Positions 43,918 through 52,556 of a stretch of DNA of 64,000 bases are shown here, piece by piece. The notes below the pieces were generated by a model that was not told where the DNA came from, made no database searches, and was given only the letters and a program-made list of their open reading frames with translations. How positions within the stretch are numbered: the first letter of the stretch is position 1; the number at the start of each line of letters is the position of its first letter. The DNA is from Reddybacter sp041622675 (lineage in GTDB: Bacteria > Pseudomonadota > Gammaproteobacteria > Pseudomonadales > Porticoccaceae). The stretch is from contig JBFJYH010000007.1 of NCBI GenBank assembly GCA_041622675.1, positions 16,590-80,589 of the forward strand. Direction: 5' to 3'. The translations under genes were made by a program, and so were the position numbers.

Positions 43918-46900
43918 TTAGCTTAAAACCTTCACTTTACTGCGCGCGGCCTGCCGACCGCTGCGCTCGATACTTTCTCGTTGCTGGGTGCGCTGTGTTC
44001 TGGCGTGGTCGGCGTCGCGGGCGCGTTCGCTGCGCAGGCTGGCAACGTCGGTGCGCAGGCTGGCAACGTCGGTGCGCAGGGTTACCACTTCGCCACGCAG
44101 GGCTTTAAGCTCGGCAAGCAGGGCGTTGTTGTTGCTGGTACCGACGTTAATGCCGTATTTGCGCAGCGCGTCGGACGACTGCCGGTCGATGATCATTTCG
44201 CCCTGGTGTATGCCCGCAATTTGGTCGTGACTAACAAACGGGGTGCCGGTGGCAAATTGGTTTATCGTTTCTTCGCCATTGATTTGCGCAGCGTTAAAAA
44301 AGGCCGCTTTAATTTGACTTAACGAGGTGCCACTGTCTAGCTGGTTTTGCCAGTACGCGTAGCCGTCGGCGTCGGGGCGACGGTCCAGCCCGCGTGTGTA
44401 GAGCTCGTAAATGGGGTCGGTGCTGAGGTTTGCAGCGGTGACCCCCGTGGCTGTGCTGAGCTTGGTTGACAGTTGCGACGGCAGCACGGCTAGTAGCTCG
44501 GCAACGCTGTCGATGCCGTTGGTCATGCCCACCATTTGCTGCAGTTGTTTTAATGCAGTCGCGCCCAAGCCCAGTGTGGCGCTTAGGGTTTTTGTTTGAA
44601 TTTGTGCCAGCTCGGCACTGATATCGGCGTCGTTCGCGAACTCGGTGCCCATTGCGCCCAGCGCACCGGTAACGTCGTTAAAAATGTCGGTGTAATTACT
44701 TGAGCTGGCATAAAATTGAGCGGCTTCTGATAAATAATTTTCGCCAATGGCGCCCAGGTTGCTGGCCGCAGTAAGGTCGCCCCCCTGCGCGGCTGCCAGC
44801 GCTTGTTGGTACTGGTTTTGTGCAAAATCGAGGCGGGCTTGGTTGCTGAGCGGCGATAGGCTGGACAATTTGAGCTTGTCTACTGTGCCAAGCAGCGATT
44901 GCGCTATTCGCTCAATTTCTTGCGTTTCAGCCCGCAGGGCGCTCATGCGTGCGTCGGCCGCTTCTTGTATAGCTGCCTGCTCGGCGTCGTAGCGGCCTAA
45001 TATGTCGGTGCTTAAATCAGCTAGGGACTGGCCCACATTGGCTGTGGTGGCCTGTGCCTGCCCGGCGATGTATTGGTCTAGCGCAGGGGCGAGATTGATC
45101 AAGTCGGCGAATAACCGCTGTGACGCTGCGCTGGCGAGGTCTAGGCCGTCGACAATGTCGCGAAAGCCGTCGCGGGTTTTTGGCATGGCCACACCCAGCG
45201 CACTAAATTGCTGGGTAAGTGAGGCCCCGAGTTTTTCCAGCTTTTCGCCGTCGGTGTAAAAGGCGTCGTAATACGCAGTGATACCCGTGCTGAGCTGGTC
45301 TAGGCCGCCGAAGGCTTGCACTAATCCGTCGGCAGCGGCGAGGCCACCCACAGAGAGGTCGATAAGCTCAAAACCGAGGGCGTCGAGCGCGCCGGTAACG
45401 GCAACAAACTCAATTTGTACGCGGCTAATAGTGCTGGCCAGCGCTTCACCTTCGCCCTGCAGGTCTTTCAGTAGGTCGAGGTCAATAACCGAGTCAACCT
45501 GGTCGGCTATTGCGCTGTTCCACGCGGTTAAAAAGCTGTCGGCGGTGGTTTCAAGCTGGGCGGGGTCTATGCTGTTAAACGCGGCGCTGCCAAAAAAGTC
45601 GCCGCCGGTTTTGCCGGCTTGGTGGGCTTTGCCCGTTAACGACTGGCCCGCGAGGTTAATATCGTTACCGAAGAGCCCGTATAAATTGGTGAGGCTGGTG
45701 TCGAGGGCTGCAAATTCTTGTACTAAGGCAGTGGTGGCGTCTGCGCCGGCCTGCCCTGCCCTTTTTTGATAGCCGGTGTAAATTAGGCCCGAGGCGCCCT
45801 GTAGTTGCCCGGTGCCGCTAACGGGTATATTGGGGTCGGTACGCACGCCCAGGGCAACGCGCTTTTTACCGTCGCCGCCGAAGGCGGCATCGAGTAGGCC
45901 GCCGATGGCACCACCAGCCGCCGCGCCAAAGGCAGTGCCAAAGCCGGGTAAAATTGACCCCGCTATGGCGCCAACACCGGCACCGGCTGTTGCACCAAGG
46001 TTTGAATTAGCGTCTTTGCCAAACAACCCGCTGCCAAACTGGGTGCCAAGGTAACCACCGGCAATACCTGCCCCGGCGGTATAAAGGCCGCCCAGGGCTA
46101 AGTTGCCACCGCCTTGGGCAGCAAACCCGGCGCTGCTTTCTAACAGGCCCGAGGCGGCATTACCAAAGCCGTTTTCATAAAGTAAGTTGGCAATGTAGTC
46201 AACGCCACCGGCTGCGCCGAGGTGCGCGCCGGTCAAACCACCACTGAGCAGTGATTTGCCCGCACTGAGCAATTCAGTAACCGAAAAGCCCCCACCGCTG
46301 CCAGAACCAAGCAAGCCCGCCCCACCACTGGCCGATGCCACGCCACTGCCCCCCATGCCCAGACCGATAATAATGGGCTTGGTAATGGCGAGGTGGGCCA
46401 TTTCGGCCAGCAACCTTTTGAAACTGTCGAGTATGCTGTCGCTGAAGCTTTTAAAGCCGTCGAAAGCGCCGGCCCATGCGTCGGCGAAGGTTTCGTCGAC
46501 GCGCTCAATAGCCCTTTGCCACGCGGTGACGTAGACGTTGGTGGCTTTGGTAGTTGCGCTTTCTACTGCGGCAATTGTTTTGATTTGAGCAAGCCCTGCC
46601 GTTTCGGTTGCAGCCTGGTAATCATCCAATGCCTTAGCAGCGTCGTAACGAGCGGCTATCTCGGCGCGCAACCGGGCAACTTCAGCAGGTGCCAACTGTT
46701 CAGCATTAAGCCGTCGCAAATCGAGCTCAATAGTTTTTGTTCGATTAAAAGATTGCAGTGCTTGTTCGCCAGCGGTCGTTGCTGCCAACTCTTTTTTCAG
46801 CCACTGCGTTTCGATCTGCAAGTTAGAAAGGATAGATTCCATGGGGTTATTAAGGTCATGGAGCTGTTTTTCTAGCGCTGATTTAGCTTGGGTGTATTTT

Positions 46901-48225
46901 TCAGTACCGAGAGTAGTTTCTTGATACGCAGTTTTAATCTCAGCGAGCTGGGTTTTTATTTTCTGCTGCTTTGCTTGAACGGGCAGCAAGGCATCAACAA
47001 GCTGCAGCTCGGCTTTTGTTAATGCTCTGAGCTTCTCAGTTTGAGCCTCTGTCACGCTATTGGCTGCAACCGCTTCTTCGGCTGTTTCTTTCAGGGCTGA
47101 CTGATAATGCTCGTGTAACTGGATAACGCCACTAAGACGAGAGGCGTAGCCCGCCTTGTTTCGCCCGCGCCCCGACCCTTGCCCTTCGAGGTCGTCAATG
47201 ACCGTACCCAGCTCGCTAATAACTTGTGTAATAGCCTGTACGTCACCACTGTCTGCCTTTAAGTAAAGCAGCTCTTTGCGTGTTGCGGCCAGCTTTTCAG
47301 GCAAGCCGCCATCGCCATGACGAGCACTTCGCCGCCCGCCGGCGCTACCCGCAATGCGCGACTCCAGGCTTGCGATTTCAGCTTCTAGCTGGCTAATAGA
47401 TGGGCCGTTAACAACCTCGGATATACTGCCAACAAAGTCCCGCAAGTCGTCAGCGGCGTCAGAAAGAGCTTTGGATAAACTGATTGTAAGGGTGTTAACG
47501 AGGCCATCAATAGCTTTGTTTGCATCACCCCATTTGTCGTTCACCGCCTCTATTTTCGCAGCGTCGAGCCGGCTAATAGCTACACCATATTTTGCGACAA
47601 AGTCTTGCGCATCTTTTGCAGCTGCAGCGCCACCATTAAGGGTGTTAATAAGCGAAACGCCTTCAGAGTCAAATAACTTAAATGCCAGGCGCACTTTGTC
47701 GCCCTGGTTATTAACATCTTTCATTTTCTCGGCAATGGCCGCGAATTGCTTATCTGGCGACAGCTTTGCCAGCTCTACCGCGCCGAGATTTAATTCTTTT
47801 AGCGCGCCTTGTGCTTCCCCTGTGCCTTGCGCCGCTTCTGACAAGCGGCGCACCATGCGCTGCAAGGCCATGTTCATTGTGTTAGTAGCAACACCACTGC
47901 GCTCTGCCTGCAAGTGCATGGCCGCCAGGGCCTCGGTGCTAATACCTAACTTGTCACTAACTTTAGCGGTGCTGTCTATAACCGCTAGCTGCTGATTGAC
48001 CATTACCCCAACACCCACTGCAGCGGCTACTGCCGAAGCTGTGCCGTAGGAGGCAACTTTTTTAGACAGGTCGTCAAAACTAGCGCTACTGGCTTTGTTT
48101 TGTTGTACAGCTTTTTTCTGGGTGGCGTTAAGGCCCTTTAGCTGGTCGTCAGTCAGCTTTAATGCCGAGACGCCACCTTTTGCATCACCGGTAATTATTA
48201 AGCCGGTTTTTATGGTTTTTGCCAT
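43918..48225 (-). CDS. Prophage tape measure protein with a DUF4214-like domain
   Basis: The longest gene of the tail module (1435 residues), which sets tail length. It has an N-terminal helical region, long coiled-coil stretches, a Gly/Ala-rich hydrophobic middle (about 640-860) and a C-terminal helical end. Near residues 1268-1315 is a DUF4214-type segment ('LYTRGLDRRPDADGYAYWQNQ', then 'FFNAAQINGEE'), a domain more often seen in exported or surface proteins. A highly repetitive 'LRTDVASLR' heptad run near 1390 ends in a basic tail. It follows the frameshifted tail chaperones. Confidence 0.92.
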   Translation of the reverse strand: MAKTIKTGLIITGDAKGGVSALKLTDDQLKGLNATQKKAVQQNKASSASFDDLSKKVASYGTASAVAAAVGVGVMVNQQLAVIDSTAKVSDKLGISTEALAAMHLQAERSGVATNTMNMALQRMVRRLSEAAQGTGEAQGALKELNLGAVELAKLSPDKQFAAIAEKMKDVNNQGDKVRLAFKLFDSEGVSLINTLNGGAAAAKDAQDFVAKYGVAISRLDAAKIEAVNDKWGDANKAIDGLVNTLTISLSKALSDAADDLRDFVGSISEVVNGPSISQLEAEIASLESRIAGSAGGRRSARHGDGGLPEKLAATRKELLYLKADSGDVQAITQVISELGTVIDDLEGQGSGRGRNKAGYASRLSGVIQLHEHYQSALKETAEEAVAANSVTEAQTEKLRALTKAELQLVDALLPVQAKQQKIKTQLAEIKTAYQETTLGTEKYTQAKSALEKQLHDLNNPMESILSNLQIETQWLKKELAATTAGEQALQSFNRTKTIELDLRRLNAEQLAPAEVARLRAEIAARYDAAKALDDYQAATETAGLAQIKTIAAVESATTKATNVYVTAWQRAIERVDETFADAWAGAFDGFKSFSDSILDSFKRLLAEMAHLAITKPIIIGLGMGGSGVASASGGAGLLGSGSGGGFSVTELLSAGKSLLSGGLTGAHLGAAGGVDYIANLLYENGFGNAASGLLESSAGFAAQGGGNLALGGLYTAGAGIAGGYLGTQFGSGLFGKDANSNLGATAGAGVGAIAGSILPGFGTAFGAAAGGAIGGLLDAAFGGDGKKRVALGVRTDPNIPVSGTGQLQGASGLIYTGYQKRAGQAGADATTALVQEFAALDTSLTNLYGLFGNDINLAGQSLTGKAHQAGKTGGDFFGSAAFNSIDPAQLETTADSFLTAWNSAIADQVDSVIDLDLLKDLQGEGEALASTISRVQIEFVAVTGALDALGFELIDLSVGGLAAADGLVQAFGGLDQLSTGITAYYDAFYTDGEKLEKLGASLTQQFSALGVAMPKTRDGFRDIVDGLDLASAASQRLFADLINLAPALDQYIAGQAQATTANVGQSLADLSTDILGRYDAEQAAIQEAADARMSALRAETQEIERIAQSLLGTVDKLKLSSLSPLSNQARLDFAQNQYQQALAAAQGGDLTAASNLGAIGENYLSEAAQFYASSSNYTDIFNDVTGALGAMGTEFANDADISAELAQIQTKTLSATLGLGATALKQLQQMVGMTNGIDSVAELLAVLPSQLSTKLSTATGVTAANLSTDPIYELYTRGLDRRPDADGYAYWQNQLDSGTSLSQIKAAFFNAAQINGEETINQFATGTPFVSHDQIAGIHQGEMIIDRQSSDALRKYGINVGTSNNNALLAELKALRGEVVTLRTDVASLRTDVASLRSERARDADHARTQRTQQRESIERSGRQAARSKVKVLS

Positions 48226-48253
48226 AGTTTAAAAAGCCAATTTACGCGGTGAA

Positions 48254-48954
48254 TTAAGGGGTTTTTAGTTTTTCAAGTGCGGCTTGTTCCGCCATTTGTT
48301 CAAGGGCGCCTTGCTCAATAAACCGCACTTTTTCAAAGGTTTCGCGGGTATTTTCAATGCCCTGCAGGGCGATAACGCTTTGCAGGGCGGTGTAGTCAAT
48401 GCCTTGCACGCCGCCCATGGGCAGCAAGCGCCACTGGGTGGCGCAGGCGGTAAAAACCTGCCAGGCGGCGAGGTTTGCGTGGTCTAGGTAAAAGGTTTGT
48501 GGCTGGTCGGGGGCAGGTTCAGGGGGCAGGTTTATGTATTTTCTGTCCTCTGCTGTGCCGTCGGCGCCGGGTTTAACATAGGCCCAGGCGCGACCAGCCT
48601 GTGTTAGTTTTTTTCGGTAAGCACCTTTCTCATGTTTTCGTCTTGCACCATGACGCACTCACGCGCGAGGGGTGTAGCTATGTAGTCAATGTCGCTGATT
48701 TGCTCTAATAATTCAGGGGTTAAGGGCAGTTTTTCACCGGCTGGGTCGAACATATTGGGCAAATCAATAATTAACTGTTTTAGTATTTCGGCGTCTTTTT
48801 TATCGCCAAGATTATCGAGAAATTCTTTTTTTTCGTCGCCGTACAGTTTTTTAATAACGGCTGTGAAAGGCTGGTTGGTGTAGCCTTTTTCGCCCGGCAC
48901 TTTTGCTGTAATAGTTAAGCGTACTTGGCCTGCTGGGTCGATAATGAGTTTCAT
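48254..48954 (-). CDS. Tail assembly chaperone fusion made by -1 frameshift (G-T type)
   Basis: The reading frame of the preceding 116-residue gene is extended by a -1 shift at the heptamer A AAA AAC (48607-48613), just before its TAA. This gives a fusion of about 233 residues. The extension frame (134 codons from 48658) has only a GTG and no ribosome site, which fits expression by frameshift. Fusion and short form are the usual siphophage tail chaperone pair, made upstream of the tape measure gene. Sequence similarity to lambda G/T is not evident by eye. Confidence 0.8.
48604..48954 (-). CDS. Tail assembly chaperone, short form (G type)
   Basis: A 116-residue protein that ends at TAA immediately after the slippery run. 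It starts 'MKLIIDPAGQVRLTITAKVPG' and is acidic in the middle. In siphophages the short and the frameshifted long product coat the tape measure and recruit tail tube subunits. It lies between the tail tube gene and the tape measure gene, as expected. About 130 nt with two hairpins precede it. Confidence 0.85.
   Translation of the reverse strand: MKLIIDPAGQVRLTITAKVPGEKGYTNQPFTAVIKKLYGDEKKEFLDNLGDKKDAEILKQLIIDLPNMFDPAGEKLPLTPELLEQISDIDYIATPLARECVMVQDENMRKVLTEKN
48607..48613 (-). promoter_or_regulatory. -1 ribosomal frameshift slippery heptamer
   Basis: On the leftward strand the 0-frame codons end GAA AAA AAC TAA, so the slippery sequence is A AAA AAC in the correct frame. The -1 frame continues without a stop into the 117-residue extension. 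A short stem CAGGC/GCCTG around a 7-nt loop lies just downstream. Confidence 0.85.
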
Positions 48955-49025
48955 GTGGTTGTCCGCCTTTTATTAAAAAAATAATTCGTAAAAAAATAGA
49001 AAATGTCCGCTGGTTGAATCTAGCC

Positions 49026-49075
49026 ACCGCGCGGGGGCGGACTCCCTGCGCGGTGTTTGCACTGCGAGTGCAGCG
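49026..49075 (-). other. Two GC-rich hairpins between tail tube and chaperone genes
   Basis: One long imperfect stem ACCGCGC-GGG / CCC-GCGCGGT (49026-49054) and a second, GCACT-gcg-AGTGC, just after. No T run follows on the leftward strand. They could slow transcription, protect the tube mRNA end, or stabilise the upstream tube message. Confidence 0.45.
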
Positions 49076-49087
49076 CGCTAGAACTGG

Positions 49088-50011
49088 TTAGGTGAAAACA
49101 AGGCTTACCTCGTCGTCGCCTGCGTCGGTGGGTGTCCAGAGGGTGTTCATGTTCATAACACTGAGGCCGTCGGAGTCGCTTAAGCTGGGCTGCGACAATT
49201 GCACGTTGCTGCCGGTAATTTGCACAATGTTGCCTGCAGTGGTGCCGTGGACGATGTTGACGGCAATCAGGCTGCCTGCCTTGGCAATACCCCAAAAGTC
49301 TTTTGTGCCGATGGCTTCTTGTTCAAAAGACAAGCTGCCAGCGGGTGCGCGGTCGGTAATAATGACGCTTTCGGAGTTAACAACATTGCGGTAAACCACG
49401 TTGTTGGCCATATCGAGGCTGAAACTTTCGGCTTTGGCGTTGTAACCGTCGACGGTGTAGGTGGGTGTATTGGCCTCGGTAACCGGTAACGGTGTTTGAA
49501 ACGCCGTGGTGTCGGGTGTGATCAATGCGGGCGCGGTGGGGTCGTTGTGCAGGCCGGTAAAGGTGAATTGCATTTCGGGGATGGCATCTTTACTGAGGTT
49601 AAACGATACGCTGCCCCGCGCGCCGGTGAGTTTGTGCAACTCGCCGTCGTGGTAGTAGTAAATAGTGACACTTTCAAAACTGGACGACACGGGCGCGTAA
49701 GTGGCGCTAGTTGAGGCGACCAGCGTTTCAGCAAAGGCGCAGGCGCGTAGTAGCGGGCCAAAACCGGGGGCGTCACCTGCCGCACCGGCACCGGCTACCT
49801 CAACGCCAAAACTAATTGTTGTGTAGCGGCTGGTTGCAATTTCTGGCTCGTTGCCTATGGAGGGGCGGTCAAGATCGCGGCCCACACGGTTGCCCTGCTG
49901 CGGGTTTATTTGCAGGTTTTTGGTGAGTATGGCATTGGCCCCCGCCGGGGTGGGGTCGGTGCCGTAGGTGCTTTCAATTTTGGCGAGAATGTACTTTTTA
50001 CGATAGAGCAT
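49088..50011 (-). CDS. Prophage major tail tube protein
   Basis: A 307-residue protein with the opening 'MLYRKKYILAKIESTYGTDPTP' seen in phage tail tube proteins, followed by beta-strand-rich sequence. The position, between a tail terminator gene and the tail chaperones, is the standard one for the tube. Its start overlaps the stop of the 56-residue gene by one base (TAATG). Confidence 0.85.
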   Translation of the reverse strand: MLYRKKYILAKIESTYGTDPTPAGANAILTKNLQINPQQGNRVGRDLDRPSIGNEPEIATSRYTTISFGVEVAGAGAAGDAPGFGPLLRACAFAETLVASTSATYAPVSSSFESVTIYYYHDGELHKLTGARGSVSFNLSKDAIPEMQFTFTGLHNDPTAPALITPDTTAFQTPLPVTEANTPTYTVDGYNAKAESFSLDMANNVVYRNVVNSESVIITDRAPAGSLSFEQEAIGTKDFWGIAKAGSLIAVNIVHGTTAGNIVQITGSNVQLSQPSLSDSDGLSVMNMNTLWTPTDAGDDEVSLVFT

Positions 50012-50181
50012 TAGTCGATGGCCTTTTGTTTGTTAGCGGGTGCGGCCTGCGCTTTGTTGGCAGGGGGCTGGGTGGGTAAACGCTTGCCGTTTTTGTCGCG
50101 CGCGGGTTCTTGCGTGCAATGAACTAATTCGGGTTTGTCGCCTTTTTTGTCAGCCGTGTAGCTGCCGCCTGCGTTGGCCAT
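50011..50181 (-). CDS. Small prophage protein (56 aa)
   Basis: A 56-codon gene with GAGG 8 nt upstream of ATG and a stop that overlaps the tail tube start. The product is Lys/Pro/Ala-rich and probably disordered ('NKAQAAPANKQKAID'). Small ORFs at this position are common in siphophages. The function is unknown. Confidence 0.65.
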   Translation of the reverse strand: MANAGGSYTADKKGDKPELVHCTQEPARDKNGKRLPTQPPANKAQAAPANKQKAID

Positions 50182-50214
50182 GATGGTGCCTCTTTGTTTG
50201 GTGGGTTGGTGCGG

Positions 50215-50604
50215 TTATAGGGTCGAGCGGATGTGAATCGATGACCGGTAGGTGTCTAGCCACCACAGGTATTCGCCTTTAATGTCGACAGCTTCGCCAC
50301 TGACAAACGTCATGGGGAAGTGCTGGTCTGTTGCCTGCCAGCCAAGCAATTTGTCACGTATTTGGCCGCGCAGGGTTTCTAAAACCGCGAACTCGCAAAC
50401 AATCATTAGCGACCATTCTGTGGCGACCTGCTGCACAACGGTGTTATCGAGCAATTCGCCACCGGCATTTTCTTTTGACGGGAAAACAAAACAGGCTGGC
50501 GCATCTTCGCTGAGTTCGTCGACGGGTTGCATGGACCAGGCTTTTTGCGCATTGCCGTTGAGCAGTGGCGCGGTGGCTATTTGTGCGACAAGGGCGTCGA
50601 GCAT
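50215..50604 (-). CDS. Prophage tail terminator-like protein
   Basis: A 129-residue protein that begins 'MLDALVAQIATAPLLNG' and contains 'TEWSLMIVCEFAVLETLRGQIRDKLLGW', similar in style to phage tail terminator (Gp37/U-type) proteins that cap the tail tube. The position just before the tube gene in transcription order agrees. It follows the head-tail joining gene by 7 nt. Family assignment is tentative. Confidence 0.7.
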   Translation of the reverse strand: MLDALVAQIATAPLLNGNAQKAWSMQPVDELSEDAPACFVFPSKENAGGELLDNTVVQQVATEWSLMIVCEFAVLETLRGQIRDKLLGWQATDQHFPMTFVSGEAVDIKGEYLWWLDTYRSSIHIRSTL

Positions 50605-50611
50605 GGCGGGC

Positions 50612-50914
50612 CTATTTGGTGATTTCTATAATGCGCAGTACGCCATCGTCTTTGACGACGTTTTGCAGTTTGTAGGTGGTGGCATTGTCGATATCGAGCA
50701 GCTCGTCGCCGTGCTTGTGCCGGGGCATGTCGATACGGGCAACGGTAACAGTGCTGCCCTGGTAGCTCGCGCTTTGAAAGTCGCCATAAAATTGCACGTC
50801 GTGGTTGATAATACCGTTGAGAAAGTGCTCGACGGTGTTTTCGTCTATCCAGCGCATAGCTACGGCAAAGTCGGTTTGGTCGATGAAGTCGGCAGGGTCT
50901 TCGGTAAAAGCCAT
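50612..50914 (-). CDS. Prophage head-tail joining protein-like
   Basis: A 100-residue protein with 'EHFLNGIINHDVQFYGDFQSA' and 'KLQNVVKDDGVLRIIEI', consistent with small beta-barrel head-tail joining proteins of lambdoid phages (FII/gp10 stopper type). It lies between a 65-residue gene and the tail terminator. The call rests partly on position. Confidence 0.68.
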   Translation of the reverse strand: MAFTEDPADFIDQTDFAVAMRWIDENTVEHFLNGIINHDVQFYGDFQSASYQGSTVTVARIDMPRHKHGDELLDIDNATTYKLQNVVKDDGVLRIIEITK

Positions 50915-50917
50915 GGC

Positions 50918-51115
50918 TTAGTCGTCTGACCTGAGTGTTTCATCACCGGTTGGCGTCTCAGCAGCGGGTGGTTGAGCTTTACCCTTGCTGGGTAGGCTAA
51001 TGGCGCCTGCTGCGAGCAGTGGCTCGGCCTCTTTGGCCGTAAGGTTGACACCTTCGGTGTAGGTTTCGCGATTGTGCTGCAGGGGCCAGTTACAGGTGTA
51101 TTTTTTCTTGCTCAT
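50918..51115 (-). CDS. Small prophage head-region protein (65 aa)
   Basis: A 65-residue protein with 'YTCNWPLQHNRETYTEGVNLTAKEAEPLLAAG', a short domain seen after capsid genes in several siphophages, and a Pro/Ala/Thr-rich tail. It is 3 nt upstream of the head-tail joining gene and behind a terminator, so it probably opens a second late transcript or is reached by read-through. Confidence 0.65.
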   Translation of the reverse strand: MSKKKYTCNWPLQHNRETYTEGVNLTAKEAEPLLAAGAISLPSKGKAQPPAAETPTGDETLRSDD

Positions 51116-51144
51116 GATTTGCCTTTTAAATAAATCGTAAAAAC

Positions 51145-51178
51145 AAAAAGGCCGCAGGGGTTACCGTGCGGCCTTTTT
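51145..51178 (-). terminator. Intrinsic terminator downstream of the capsid gene
   Basis: Perfect 11-bp stem AAAAAGGCCGC (51145-51155) / GCGGCCTTTTT (51168-51178) with a 12-nt loop. Because the stem ends in A and T runs it can act on either strand. It lies 34 nt after the capsid stop in the leftward sense and would make the capsid message end here, with partial read-through to the tail genes. Confidence 0.85.
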
Positions 51179-51211
51179 GGTGGGGCTTGTTGCTTTGTGC
51201 TTTTTGGTTAA

Positions 51212-52138
51212 TCAGGCAACTGCATTGACAAACATGTAGCCCAGGTCGTTGGCGGTAATGAGCTCTTTGACTGATTCGCCTGCGCGCACGCGAATGCCAC
51301 CGCGCATGCCTATGCTGGAGTCGTCTTCCTGCCCGGCAATGCGGCCACCAAACTCGGCGGTATAGCCAAAGGTTGTACCACGCTGGGTGTCGGCCATTGG
51401 GTCTTTGTGGTAGAACGAGGCGTGCTTGCCCCAGGCTGATGCGAGCACAGGGCTTTGCCCTTTTTTAGCGGTATTAATAAAGGCTTCACCCACGTGCAGG
51501 GCGTCTAGCTCAAGCAGGTCGGCCAAAAAGCCCATAGGCACCACGCCACTGTCGCCCGCGTTGCCGTGGTAGGCCTTGACGATTTTGGGGTGTGTAGCCA
51601 GTTTGGTGGCTACGGCACGGCCAATAACGCCCTCGGTGGGGCGCATTACCATCGTGTCAAATGACTCTAAAATAGCGACAGCGGGGTCGGAATTGTCAAA
51701 ATCACTCCACTGGCTGGTGCCTGATAGTGTGGTTTTGTTAGCCGTGGCGTAATTCGCAGCGTCAAACACCATGCTGGCCACACGCACTTCGCGCCCCAGG
51801 GCTAACAGGTTGGCGATGCCTTCGACCGCCCTGCTGACGGGGTCGTAATTGTCAGGGGCGTTCAGAATGTCGCTCATTGGGATGGGGTCGTCGAGCGCGT
51901 AGTCTTCTGTCGCGCTGGTTTGCTCGGTGGCACTGAATTCGACTTCGTTGGGCTGAGATTTGCGGCCCACTTTGGTGTCGGGCACGGTAAAGCCTTCGCT
52001 GAGGTCTTGTAACCAGTATTTAAACTCTTGCTTGCCAACTGCGACCCGTGGCATGACCAGGTCGGCAATCATGCGGCGGTTTTCGTAGGCAATGGCAATT
52101 GCCGTTAATTCGGGTGTAATAGGAAATGGTGCGCCCAT
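51212..52138 (-). CDS. Prophage major capsid protein
   Basis: A 308-residue protein that starts 'MGAPFPITPELTAIAIAYEN' and shows the features of the HK97/lambda-E-like major capsid class used with S49-type proteases. These include 'LVMPRVAVGKQEFKYW', 'VASMVFDAANYA' and 'FTMLITAND'-style end ('ELITANDLGYMF'). It follows the decoration gene (52180) and precedes a strong terminator, in keeping with very high expression. Confidence 0.9.
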   Translation of the reverse strand: MGAPFPITPELTAIAIAYENRRMIADLVMPRVAVGKQEFKYWLQDLSEGFTVPDTKVGRKSQPNEVEFSATEQTSATEDYALDDPIPMSDILNAPDNYDPVSRAVEGIANLLALGREVRVASMVFDAANYATANKTTLSGTSQWSDFDNSDPAVAILESFDTMVMRPTEGVIGRAVATKLATHPKIVKAYHGNAGDSGVVPMGFLADLLELDALHVGEAFINTAKKGQSPVLASAWGKHASFYHKDPMADTQRGTTFGYTAEFGGRIAGQEDDSSIGMRGGIRVRAGESVKELITANDLGYMFVNAVA

Positions 52139-52179
52139 GGGGATATCCTCTTAAATGGGGTTATTCTGGGGAGTTTGGT

Positions 52180-52554
52180 TTAGCCCTGCATGACGCTGGG
52201 GCTGATGAAGACGGAGCCAATGTCGCCGTCGACACCACTCACCTCTGCTGTACCAATAACGTGCGCGTTAACACCGCTGGCAGGGGCTGCGGCAACAGCT
52301 TTGCCGTCGGCGTCTGAGGTCAGTTTGGCGCCACGTGTGACGGCCCCGCCGTATTCAACTTCGGCAATACCGGCGCGAATAACGTCGGCACGGCCACCAC
52401 TGGCAACGTCGAGCGCTTCGTTAACGCCAATAAGCAGGTCGGTGGACGCTGCGCCTGTTAGCACGGCCCCGTCGGCTGCGCCGAATTTAACCAAGCGGTA
52501 TTTAGTGATGGCCGCGCCGGCGGTGTAGTTTTTTGTTTGTGTGGGGTTGCCCAT
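52180..52554 (-). CDS. Prophage head decoration / capsid cement protein
   Basis: A 124-residue beta-rich protein ('YRLVKFGAADGAVLTGAAST', 'GAKLTSDADGKAVAAAP') of the DUF2190 or gpD-like capsid cement type, which stabilises the expanded head. It lies 2 nt after the protease stop and 41 nt before the capsid gene, the expected place. Confidence 0.85.
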   Translation of the reverse strand: MGNPTQTKNYTAGAAITKYRLVKFGAADGAVLTGAASTDLLIGVNEALDVASGGRADVIRAGIAEVEYGGAVTRGAKLTSDADGKAVAAAPASGVNAHVIGTAEVSGVDGDIGSVFISPSVMQG

Positions 52555-52556
52555 GA

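Noticed and set aside
48254..48658. The 134-codon frame after the tail chaperone gene as an independent gene.
   Set aside because: It begins with a GTG lacking a ribosome site and is better explained as the -1 frameshift extension.
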